From CAYYWV01 sp964475385 (GTDB taxonomy: Bacteria > Pseudomonadota > Alphaproteobacteria > JAAXGF01), in the NCBI GenBank assembly GCA_964475385.1, contig CAYYWV010000010.1:1-36709 (forward strand): DNA of 36,709 bases. Reading direction: 5' to 3'. Under the pieces are notes generated by a model. That model made no database searches, was not told where the DNA came from, and was given only the letters and a program-made list of their open reading frames with translations. Positions 7,355-14,331 of this stretch are shown here, piece after piece. The stretch's first letter is position 1; each line of letters opens with the position of its first letter. The position numbers and the translations under genes are program-made.

Positions 7355-8101
7355 TCAAACGGAGACCGACGTCCGCTGCGCCTGCGCGAGCCGGGCCGCG
7401 AACCGGGGATAGGTCTCGGCGATCTCGTCGCCGACGCGCCCGCGAATGAGCGCCCGCATCGCCGCGCTCGGCGGCGGCGTCTCTGGCACGACCGCGGGGC
7501 GGTCGAAGTCGAAGCCGGTGGCGGCGGCGACGCCGTCCGCGGTCTCGCCGGGATGGACGCTTTCGAGCCGGAACCGCGCCCGCGCGCGGTCGAAGGCGAA
7601 TACCGCCCGGCCGGTGACCAGCGCCGCAGGCCCGCCGCGACGAAAGACGCCGGGCGGGCTCACGCCCGGAGCGCTGACGAAGGAGACGCGCGGAACCAGC
7701 GCGCCCGCGTCGTGGCGCTCGCGGAACAGGATCACGCGCGGGACCATGAAGTAGAGGAAGGCCGAGCCGAACGAGCCCGGGAATCGGCGCTCGAGACGCG
7801 GGTAATCGCCGACGCCCACCAGGTTGATGTTGCCCTCGCCGTCGATCTCGCCGCCTGAAAGAAAGAAGGCGTCGATCCGCCCTTGGGCGGCGCGATCGAA
7901 CAGCTCGCGCGCCCCGTCGGTGAAGCCGTTATGGCGCGCGCTGCCGAGCAACGTCACCCGCATCCGGTCGCCGGAAAGGGCGCGGGCGAGCAGCGCGGCG
8001 GCGCCGGGAAAGGGTGAAAGCGCGCCGACCGCAACGTGCCTCGCGCCTTCGAGCTTGCGGGCCAACGCCGCGATCAGGATCTCGTCCGGAGAAACGGGCA
8101 T
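7355..8101 (-). CDS. Class I CoA-transferase-like protein, subunit B
   Basis: A 248-aa protein related to the beta subunits of class I CoA-transferases (glutaconate CoA-transferase B type). Family features include FFLSGGEIDGEGNINLVGVGDYPRLERRFPGSFG (79-112), the conserved GNxN/GD loop, and a C-terminal FDFDRP / PETPPPS stretch. The region that normally holds the catalytic glutamate (an E-S/N-G motif after the first conserved block) reads LLGSARHNGF (51-60) with no Glu. The only well-known relatives lacking it, IpdAB-type enzymes, hydrolyse a ring in a CoA thioester instead of transferring CoA. The gene starts five bases after the subunit A stop codon, so translation is probably coupled. The activity is uncertain. 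Confidence 0.85.
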   Translation of the reverse strand: MPVSPDEILIAALARKLEGARHVAVGALSPFPGAAALLARALSGDRMRVTLLGSARHNGFTDGARELFDRAAQGRIDAFFLSGGEIDGEGNINLVGVGDYPRLERRFPGSFGSAFLYFMVPRVILFRERHDAGALVPRVSFVSAPGVSPPGVFRRGGPAALVTGRAVFAFDRARARFRLESVHPGETADGVAAATGFDFDRPAVVPETPPPSAAMRALIRGRVGDEIAETYPRFAARLAQAQRTSVSV

Positions 8102-8106
8102 GAAAG

Positions 8107-8919
8107 TCAAGCGGCGGCGCGCGGCGCGCCGCGCTCGGCGAGGAAAGCCCGAAATCCCGCCTCGTCGCGGGCGCGGCGGGCGTAATCGGCGAGCGCCTCG
8201 CCGTCGGCTTCGTAGACCCCGGCGAGCCCCAGCGGCCAAGCCCCGCGCGGGCATTCGGCGATCGCGGAGACGTAGAGCGCCGGGATCGCTCCTGCGGCCA
8301 TCCGTTCGTCGGCGAGAAGGTCGGTATCGCGCACTTCTTCGACCGTGACCAGGGTCGCGCGCGCAGCGTGCGCCATGGTGGCGAGCTCGCGTCGCCGTCC
8401 GACCCAGACGTTGCCCGCGCGATCGGCGAACGGCGCGTGAAACAGGGCGACGTCGGGGGCGATGGCGGCGATGGCGACCACGGGCTCGGTCTCGTCGAAG
8501 GGGTTCGCGATCACCCGCCAGTCGTCGCGATGGCGCAACAGGTCGCTGCCAACGATCCCGCGCAAGATCGCGAAGGGCGCGCCTTTCTCGGCGGCCTGCA
8601 AGGCGGCGTGGACGGCGGGGCAAGTCGAATCGCGGATTGCGACCGCGCCCTCTGTGACCGCCGCCGTGAACCGCGGCGCCGGGCCGAATTCGCCCAGGGT
8701 CACGGCGGCCGTCTCGATCTCGGCGACGCAGCCGGCGCCGATCAGAATGTCGGCTTGAAGGCCGCTTGTCGGGCAGGCGAGAAGGCGCAAGCCCCGGCGC
8801 TTCGCCCGCACGAGCGCGAAGGTCGCCGCCATGGCGACGCCCGAGTAATCGGGCGGCACGGCGAGAAGCGCGCCGTCTTTTATGCGCGCGGCCAGAGTCT
8901 CCAGGGAAACAAGGGTCAT
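8107..8919 (-). CDS. Class I CoA-transferase-like protein, subunit A
   Basis: A 270-aa partner of the downstream subunit B, related to glutaconate CoA-transferase subunit A and IpdA-type proteins. It has the N-terminal Rossmann-like core (IKDGALLAVPPDYSGVAMAATFALVRAKRRGLRLLACPTSGLQADILIGAG), a central block with RGIVGSDLLRH and NPFDETEPVVAIAAIAPDVALFHAPFADRAGNVWVGRRRE, which matches the family pattern of an AIxPDVAxxHxxxAD..GN loop, and a C-terminal segment with ALYVSAIAECPRGAWPLG. It is the first gene of the operon A-B-CaiB. It is probably a cytoplasmic heterodimer or heterotetramer acting on a CoA thioester, perhaps in aromatic, steroid or branched-acid breakdown. Confidence 0.85.
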   Translation of the reverse strand: MTLVSLETLAARIKDGALLAVPPDYSGVAMAATFALVRAKRRGLRLLACPTSGLQADILIGAGCVAEIETAAVTLGEFGPAPRFTAAVTEGAVAIRDSTCPAVHAALQAAEKGAPFAILRGIVGSDLLRHRDDWRVIANPFDETEPVVAIAAIAPDVALFHAPFADRAGNVWVGRRRELATMAHAARATLVTVEEVRDTDLLADERMAAGAIPALYVSAIAECPRGAWPLGLAGVYEADGEALADYARRARDEAGFRAFLAERGAPRAAA

Positions 8920-8988
8920 TCGTCCGCTATCGACATGCGGCGGGATCGGCGCTCACACCCGAGGAACGCGCGCGGAGACGCGCGTCGC

Positions 8989-9423
8989 CTAACCGCGCGA
9001 GAAGACGTAGTCGCGGAGCACCTGGGTCTCGGCCTCGGACTCCTCGAGCCGCGATTTCACCACGTCGCCGATGGTGACGATCCCCATGATGGCGTCGTCC
9101 TCGACCACCGGAAGGTGGCGGAAGCGGTTGACCGTCATGACCTTCATGACCTCCTCGACCGTGTGGTCGGGCCGGCAGGTCACGACCTTGCGGGTCATCA
9201 CGTCGGCCACCTTGCGCTCGAGCGCCTCGGCGCCGTCGCGCGCGATCTCGCGAACGATGTCGCGCTCCGAGATCATGCCCACGATGCGGCCATCGCCATC
9301 GGTGACGATCGCGGCGCCAATCTTCTTGTCGCTTAACAGCTTGGCGGTTTCGACGAGGGTTTGGTCCGGAATGACCGTAACTACTGCGCGCCCTTTGGTG
9401 TCGAGAATATCGGAAACATACAT
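8989..9423 (-). CDS. Two-CBS-domain protein
   Basis: A 144-aa protein consisting of a tandem pair of CBS domains, a module that binds adenosine nucleotides or S-adenosylmethionine and usually senses energy state. CBS1 (about 1-65) includes VTVIPDQTLVETAKLLSDKKIGAAIVTDGDGRIVGMISERDIV and CBS2 (about 70-135) includes VMTRKVVTCRPDHTVEEVMKVMTVNRFRHLPVVEDDAIMGIVTIGDVV. No other domain is attached. A strong Shine-Dalgarno (AAGGAGG) precedes the ATG at 9423. Stand-alone CBS pairs of this type are widespread in Alphaproteobacteria; the partner protein is not evident here. Confidence 0.94.
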   Translation of the reverse strand: MYVSDILDTKGRAVVTVIPDQTLVETAKLLSDKKIGAAIVTDGDGRIVGMISERDIVREIARDGAEALERKVADVMTRKVVTCRPDHTVEEVMKVMTVNRFRHLPVVEDDAIMGIVTIGDVVKSRLEESEAETQVLRDYVFSRG

Positions 9424-9500
9424 TCGCCGCCTCCTTCACGAGGGCCGGGGGCCGCAAAGCAGCCTCCCTTAATTCGCAAAGGGTAGCACTTTTCCGCCCC

Positions 9501-9522
9501 CGCGGGGAGAGCGCGGGGAGAG
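9501..9522. repeat. Two tandem copies of an 11-bp unit
   Basis: CGCGGGGAGAG occurs twice in direct tandem (9501-9511 and 9512-9522) in the gap between the Sel1-repeat gene stop and the CBS gene start. It is probably a slippage product and I see no functional signal in it. Confidence 0.6.
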
Positions 9523-9532
9523 AGGGCGTTTG

Positions 9533-10159
9533 CTATGGGGGCGTGGGCTTCCAAGCTTTGACCCGGACGTCGATTTCCGAACGCACGGTCGACGATAGAA
9601 TCGACGAAATCTTGGTGTGGTTGCCCCGTGCCGCGGGATAGTCCTGTTCGAGCGCGAGCGAGATCCAGAAATAAGCCTCGACCGGGTCCGCCTCGACCCC
9701 GAGACCGCGCATGTAAAGACTGCCGAGGCTGTTCTGGGCCGGGGCATAGCCGCGTTCGGCGGCGCGCCGATACCATTCGGCGGCCCGCGCGTAATCGCGC
9801 TCCACCGTTTCGCCGATCTCGTAAAGAAGCCCCAGGTGATATGCGGCCTGGACGATGCCTTGATCAGCCGCTTTGCGGAACAGCGCGAGCGCCTTCTCCG
9901 CATCGGGCGGCACGCCGAGGCCGCCTTCGTACATCGAACCGAGGTAGTACTGGGCCTCGCCGTCGCCTTTCTCGGCGAGCGGCGCGAGCTCGGTGAGCGC
10001 CGCTGCGTAGTCGCCGCTCTGATAGGCTGCGACGCCGGAGCCAAGATCGGCGTAGGCCGGCGAAGAGAGGACGAAAAAAACCGCCATTGCGGCGCACGGG
10101 AGCGCGCCCGAACGGCGATGTCCGGAGCTTTGCGAGACCGTGGCGCGGACGGTTTCCAT
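9533..10159 (-). CDS. Sel1-repeat (TPR-like) exported protein
   Basis: A protein of about 208 aa with an N-terminal export signal (AMAVFFVLSSPAYA) followed by helical repeats. Three Sel1-like repeats are visible: GEAQYYLGSMYEGGLGVPPDAEKALALFRKAADQG, then VQAAYHLGLLYEIGETVERDYARAAEWYRRAAERG, then APAQNSLGSLYMRGLGVEADPVEAYFWISLALEQ. A preceding half-repeat (GVAAYQSGDYAAALTELAPLAEKG) resembles a TPR. Such proteins are scaffolds for protein-protein contacts, often in the periplasm. The signal starts unusually deep (about residue 24 from the chosen ATG), so the true start may be an internal Met nearer APCAAMAV; an ATG at 10168 is the other alternative. It diverges from the dehydrogenase gene. Confidence 0.85.
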   Translation of the reverse strand: METVRATVSQSSGHRRSGALPCAAMAVFFVLSSPAYADLGSGVAAYQSGDYAAALTELAPLAEKGDGEAQYYLGSMYEGGLGVPPDAEKALALFRKAADQGIVQAAYHLGLLYEIGETVERDYARAAEWYRRAAERGYAPAQNSLGSLYMRGLGVEADPVEAYFWISLALEQDYPAARGNHTKISSILSSTVRSEIDVRVKAWKPTPP

Positions 10160-10312
10160 GGCTCGCATCCTGCCCTGGCGGAAGGCGGTCCGCAAGCGTG
10201 CGATGGCCGCAAATCTGGTTGGCGGGGCGGTCGGGATCATTGCAATATGCCGCTCGGCCGGACGGCGGATCGGCAACAATCGGGGCGCGATTTTTCCTAG
10301 GGGAGGAAGGCC

Positions 10313-12760
10313 ATGGCGAGCGAGCTTCCAACCAAAGCGCGCGCGGTCATCATCGGCGGCGGAATCATCGGGTGCAGCGTGGCTTACCACCTCGCGAAGG
10401 CGGGGTGGCGCGACGTCGTTCTCTTGGAGCGCAAGACGCTCACCTGCGGCACCACATGGCACGCCGCAGGGCTCGTGCGCCGCGTGCTGCCGACCTATGG
10501 ATTGACCCGGCTCGCCAAGTACTCGGTCGATCTCTATCTCGGGCTCGAGAAGGAGACCGGCCAGGCCACGGGCTTCAAGCAGAACGGCAGCATCGGCATC
10601 GCGACCAACCCCGAGCGCTGGGAGGAGCATCGCCGCGGGGCGTCGATGGCCAAGACCTGCGACATCGAGGTTCACGAGATCGGCCCGGACGAGGTCAAGG
10701 CGATGTGGCCGCTGATCAATACGGACGACGTGATCGGCGCGGTCTACTTTCCGGCCGACGGCCAGGCCAACCCGGCCGATCTCGCCATGGCGCTCGCCAA
10801 GGGGGCGCGCATGGGCGGGGTGCGGATCTTCGAGAACACCAAGGTCACCGGCGTGCGGACGAAGGGCGGCCGGGTCGCGGGCGTCGCGACCGAGCGCGGC
10901 GAGATCGCCGCCGAGATCGTCGTCAACTGCGGCGGCATGTGGGCGCGCGAGATCGGGCTCATGTGCGGGGTCGCGGTGCCGCTTCACGCCTGCGAGCATT
11001 TCTATGTCGTCACCGAGCCGATCCCAGGGCTGCCCGCGGACCTTCCGGTCCTGCGCGACATGGACTCTTGCGCCTATTACAAGGAGGATGCGGGCAAGCT
11101 TCTGATCGGGGCCTTCGAGCGCAAGGCCAAGCCCTGGGGCATGGACGGCATTCCCGAGGACTTCGCGTTCGACCAGTTGCCCGAGGACTTCGACCATTTC
11201 GCGCCGGTGCTCGAAGGCGCGATGCATCGGGTGCCGGCGCTCGAGTCGGTCGGGCTTCAGACCTTCTTCAACGGACCCGAGAGCTTCACCCCCGACAACC
11301 GCTATATGCTGGGCGAAGCGCCCGAGCTCGCGGGTTTCTATATCGCCGCCGGGTTCAACTCGGTCGGCATCCAGTCGGCGGGCGGGGCGGGGATGGCGCT
11401 CGCGCGTTGGATCGTCGACGGCGAGCCGCCTTTCGACCTCTGGGATGTGGACATCCGCCGCGTCCAGCCGTTCCAGAACAACAAGACCTACCTGTTCCAC
11501 CGGGCGGCCGAGGCGCTCGGCCTTCTCTACGACATGCACTGGCCCTACCGCCAACCCGAGACCGCGCGCGGGGTGCGGACCTCGCCGCTTTACGATCTCC
11601 TCAAGGCGCGCGGCGCCTGCTATGGCGAGGTCGCGGGCTGGGAGCGCCCCAACTGGTACGCGCCCGAGGGCGTGGAGCCGCGCTATGAATACTCCTACAA
11701 GCGCCAGAACTGGTTTCCATACGCGGCCGAGGAGCACCGCGCCGCGCGCGAGGCCGCGGCCCTGTTCGATCAGACCTCGTTCGCCAAGTTCCTGGTCGAG
11801 GGGCCGGACGCCGAGGCCGCGCTCCAGCGCATTTCGGCCAATGACGTCGCGGTCGAACCCGGGCGGATCGTCTATACCCAGTGGCTCAACGAGCGCGGCG
11901 GCATCGAGGCCGACCTCACCGTCACCCGCCTCGCCGAGGACCGCTTCATGGTGGTGACCGGCGGCGCGGTCGCGGTCCACGACTTCGATTGGCTCCGCCG
12001 CCATCTGCCGGAGGACGCGCGGGTGAGCTTGCGCGACGTCACCTCCGCCTTCGCGGTCATCGGGGTGATGGGGCCGCGCGCGCGGGCGCTTCTTTCGACG
12101 CTGACCGAGGCCGATCTTTCGAACGAGGCCTTCCCCTTCGGAGCCTCGCGCGAGATCGAGGTCGCTTACGCGCCGGTGCGGGCGAGCCGGGTCTCCTATG
12201 TGGGAGAGCTCGGCTGGGAGCTCTATGCGCCGAGCGAGTACGCGCGCGGCATCGCCGAGGCGATCCTCGCCGCGGGCGAGGACTTCGGCCTTCGGCCCGC
12301 CGGCATGCACGCCATGGACAGCCTGCGCATCGAGAAGGCGTATCGCCACTGGGGCCACGACATCACGGGCGAGGACACGCCCTTGGAGGCCGGGCTGATG
12401 TTCGCTTGCCGGCTCGACAAGGGGGTGGACTTCATCGGCCGCGACGCGCTTCTCAGGCAGAAGGAAAGCGGCGTCGCCAAGCGCCTGGTCCAGTTCCTGC
12501 TCGAAGATCCCGAGCCGCTTCTCTATCACAACGAGCCGATCCTGCGCGACGGCGAGATCGTCGGCTACCTCACCTCGGGAAACTACGGCCACACGTTGGG
12601 GGCGGCGGTCGGGCTGGGCTATGTGCGGAACCCGGACGGGGTCGATGCGGCCTTCATTTCGGCGGGACGCTACGAGATCGAGGTCGCGGGCGAACGGGTG
12701 CCGGCGCGCGCCAGCCTGCGCCCCCTCTACGACCCAAAGGGAGAGCGGCTCCGCGCCTGA
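10313..12760 (+). CDS. Dimethylglycine/sarcosine dehydrogenase-like flavoprotein (DAO + GcvT domains)
   Basis: An 815-aa enzyme with an N-terminal FAD-binding D-amino-acid-oxidase domain and a C-terminal GcvT-like folate domain, the layout of dimethylglycine and sarcosine dehydrogenases, which demethylate N-methylated glycines and pass the one-carbon unit to tetrahydrofolate. The dinucleotide-binding motif is IIGGGIIGCSVAYHLA (13-28), with the acid at LLERK. H50 in CGTTWHAAGL matches the position of the histidine that carries covalent FAD in this family. C-terminal landmarks include SYVGELGWELYAP, RIEKAYRHWGHDIT and DTPLEAGL. A strong Shine-Dalgarno (GGGGAGGAAGG) precedes the ATG. The substrate could also be another N-methyl amino acid. 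No partner genes for betaine breakdown are adjacent. Confidence 0.92.
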   Translation: MASELPTKARAVIIGGGIIGCSVAYHLAKAGWRDVVLLERKTLTCGTTWHAAGLVRRVLPTYGLTRLAKYSVDLYLGLEKETGQATGFKQNGSIGIATNPERWEEHRRGASMAKTCDIEVHEIGPDEVKAMWPLINTDDVIGAVYFPADGQANPADLAMALAKGARMGGVRIFENTKVTGVRTKGGRVAGVATERGEIAAEIVVNCGGMWAREIGLMCGVAVPLHACEHFYVVTEPIPGLPADLPVLRDMDSCAYYKEDAGKLLIGAFERKAKPWGMDGIPEDFAFDQLPEDFDHFAPVLEGAMHRVPALESVGLQTFFNGPESFTPDNRYMLGEAPELAGFYIAAGFNSVGIQSAGGAGMALARWIVDGEPPFDLWDVDIRRVQPFQNNKTYLFHRAAEALGLLYDMHWPYRQPETARGVRTSPLYDLLKARGACYGEVAGWERPNWYAPEGVEPRYEYSYKRQNWFPYAAEEHRAAREAAALFDQTSFAKFLVEGPDAEAALQRISANDVAVEPGRIVYTQWLNERGGIEADLTVTRLAEDRFMVVTGGAVAVHDFDWLRRHLPEDARVSLRDVTSAFAVIGVMGPRARALLSTLTEADLSNEAFPFGASREIEVAYAPVRASRVSYVGELGWELYAPSEYARGIAEAILAAGEDFGLRPAGMHAMDSLRIEKAYRHWGHDITGEDTPLEAGLMFACRLDKGVDFIGRDALLRQKESGVAKRLVQFLLEDPEPLLYHNEPILRDGEIVGYLTSGNYGHTLGAAVGLGYVRNPDGVDAAFISAGRYEIEVAGERVPARASLRPLYDPKGERLRA

Positions 12761-12820
12761 CCGGCGTTCCGGCGCGGCGCGGGCCGCTCGTCGCTTCGGC
12801 GTCCATCCGGCCGAGGCCGC

Positions 12821-13414
12821 TCAGGCGGCCTTGACCGGGATCTCGCGCTCCTTCCGCTTGGCCTCCGCCGAGCGCGGAAGCGTGATCGTCAGCACGCCCG
12901 CCTTGTAAATCGCTTCGATCCGGTCGGGATCGATATCGTCAGGCAAGGCGAACGTGCGGGCGAAAGCGCCGTAAGCGCGTTCGGCCACGTAGTAGTCGCG
13001 CTCGCGCTCCTCGTGGGCCGCGCGCTTCCGCCCTTTCACGGTCAACCGGTTCTCGGCGAGAACGACGGAGATGTCCTTCTCGTCGACTCCCGGGATCTCG
13101 ACCGCGACCTCGTAAGCATCGGGCGTCTCGCTCACCTCGGCCCGGGGCGAGAGCCCAGAGCGGCCGAAGCCGAAGGGCGGGCGAAGAACCTTGAGCGGCT
13201 CGAAGTCGCGCAAAGACTTCGCCCACGCCGGCGGCGTAGGCCAGCTATGGAAGAAGCGGTCGAACGCCCGGTCGATGTCCTCGCGGAGAGTCTGCAATGT
13301 GTGGAAGACCGTGCTCTCGGCGTGATCGCCGGAAGCCATCGGCTCGGTGTCGCGCAGCTCCCGCGTGACATCGACCTTGGTTGCGCCGGTTTCGGTCTTC
13401 GCCTTCTTCGTCAT
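12821..13414 (-). CDS. Hsp20/alpha-crystallin small heat-shock protein
   Basis: A 197-aa small heat-shock protein, an ATP-independent holdase that binds unfolding proteins in large oligomers. The N-terminal arm (1-85) is long and variable with a DIDRAFDRFFHSW segment. The alpha-crystallin domain (about 88-185) shows PRAEVSETPDAYEVAVEIPGVDEKDI, NRLTVKGRK, FARTFALPDDID and the signature AGVLTITLP (172-180). The C-terminal tail contains the IPV anchor (192-194). The start is fixed by GGAGG shortly before the ATG at 13414. That Shine-Dalgarno lies within a predicted hairpin (13420-13442), which suggests temperature control of translation. Its stop codon lies in the loop of a small GGCCGC/GCGGCC inverted repeat (12815-12830). 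Confidence 0.94.
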   Translation of the reverse strand: MTKKAKTETGATKVDVTRELRDTEPMASGDHAESTVFHTLQTLREDIDRAFDRFFHSWPTPPAWAKSLRDFEPLKVLRPPFGFGRSGLSPRAEVSETPDAYEVAVEIPGVDEKDISVVLAENRLTVKGRKRAAHEERERDYYVAERAYGAFARTFALPDDIDPDRIEAIYKAGVLTITLPRSAEAKRKEREIPVKAA

Positions 13415-13419
13415 TGCAC

Positions 13420-13442
13420 TTCACCTCCTCTCGGACCGTGAA
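13420..13442 (-). promoter_or_regulatory. Candidate RNA thermometer hairpin masking the hsp20 ribosome-binding site
   Basis: On the mRNA (minus) strand the 5' leader just before hsp20 can fold as UUCAC paired with GUGAA (5 bp), a small GG/G internal loop, UCC paired with GGA (3 bp) and a GAGA tetraloop of the stable GNRA class. The Shine-Dalgarno GGAGG lies in the 3' half of this stem, six bases upstream of the AUG. Small heat-shock genes of Alphaproteobacteria are often controlled by such elements (ROSE, fourU). This one does not match the ROSE consensus that I know, so it is a structural inference. Confidence 0.5.
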
Positions 13443-13576
13443 CTGCTGACAAAGGGGCATCCACCAAAGAGTCTTCCTTTCCGCTTTGATAGATAATTAA
13501 TTTGATGCGCGACTCAAGGTGTCGTACAAGGGCTCGGGCGCTTTTCGCCGCTTCGTTCGCAACCCCGGGCCTTGCT

Positions 13577-14233
13577 ATGACGACGCATTTTCCCAGTCCT
13601 CCACGCGCCGGCCAGTATCGCGTGATCTACGCCGATCCGCCTTGGCGTTTCGCGACCTACAGCGCCAAGGGCAAGGGGCGCAGCCCCGAAGCGCATTACC
13701 GCTGCATGGACTTCGCCGAGATCGCCCGGATTCCGGTGGGTGAGTGGGCGGCCGAGGACTGCGTCCTGCTTCTTTGGGTGACCGACCCTTTGCTGCCGCG
13801 CGGACTTGAGCTTCTCGAGTCCTGGGGCTTCACTTACAAGACCGTGGGCTTTTACTGGGCCAAGCTCAACCGCAGCGCAGACCGGACGGCGTTCGACGAG
13901 AGGAGCTTCTTCACCGGGCTCGGCTACTGGACGCGGGCGAATGTCGAGCAGTGCCTGCTTGCGACCCGCGGCGCGCCCAAGCGCCTCGCCAAGGACGTGC
14001 GTCGGCTGGTGGTATCGCCCCGACGCGAGCATAGCCGCAAGCCCGACGAGGTCTACGGGCGGATCGAACGGCTCGCCGCCGGCCCCTATCTTGAGATGTT
14101 CGCCCGCGCCCGCCGGCCCGGCTGGGACGTCTGGGGCGACCAAGCCGGGTTGTTCGACGGCGGCCGCCGGGTCGCGACCCGGCGCTGGCCGTCCGATCTC
14201 ACCCGCGCGCCGGAGCCTCCTATCGCGCCATAG
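13577..14233 (+). CDS. MT-A70 family (adenine-N6) DNA/RNA methyltransferase
   Basis: A 218-aa protein of the MT-A70 family, which transfers methyl from S-adenosylmethionine to the N6 of adenine. The catalytic motif is DPPW (20-23) in YRVIYADPPWRF. Further family features are HYRCMDFAEIARIPV, DCVLLLWVTDPLLPRGLELLESWGFTYKT, RANVEQCLLATRG and REHSRKPDEVYGRIERL, with EMFARARRPGWDVWGDQ near the end. No restriction enzyme or phage gene is nearby, so it is an orphan modification enzyme. The start is uncertain: ATGs at 13505 and 13577 both lack a clear Shine-Dalgarno; I prefer 13577 because homologues begin just before the VIYADPPW strand. Confidence 0.88.
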   Translation: MTTHFPSPPRAGQYRVIYADPPWRFATYSAKGKGRSPEAHYRCMDFAEIARIPVGEWAAEDCVLLLWVTDPLLPRGLELLESWGFTYKTVGFYWAKLNRSADRTAFDERSFFTGLGYWTRANVEQCLLATRGAPKRLAKDVRRLVVSPRREHSRKPDEVYGRIERLAAGPYLEMFARARRPGWDVWGDQAGLFDGGRRVATRRWPSDLTRAPEPPIAP

Positions 14234-14331
14234 TTCGGCGACGCGCCTCCCGCTCCGGTTGCCCTTCGTTCGGCGAGGCGCTAGGGTCGCCGCGCCTCTT
14301 TCCGAGGATCTTTCAGCAGGGAGGATCGACC

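Noticed and set aside
9501..9522. Tandem 11-bp repeat considered as part of a CRISPR or iteron array.
   Set aside because: Only two copies, no spacers, no cas or replication genes nearby.
10160..12592. A very long minus-strand open frame running upstream of the Sel1 gene, opposite the dehydrogenase gene (over 800 extra codons).
   Set aside because: It mirrors the codon positions of the well-supported plus-strand gene in GC-rich DNA, and its translation shows no family features. Only its last 208 codons, with Sel1 repeats and a signal peptide, are real.
12815..12830. GGCCGC/GCGGCC inverted repeat spanning the hsp20 stop codon, considered as a bidirectional terminator.
   Set aside because: The stem is only 6 bp, there is no T-run on either strand, and such repeats are frequent by chance in DNA this rich in G+C.
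13502..14233. MT-A70 gene considered as part of a restriction-modification or phage defence island.
   Set aside because: Neighbours are hsp20 and a threonine-synthase-like gene; no nuclease, helicase or integrase is present.
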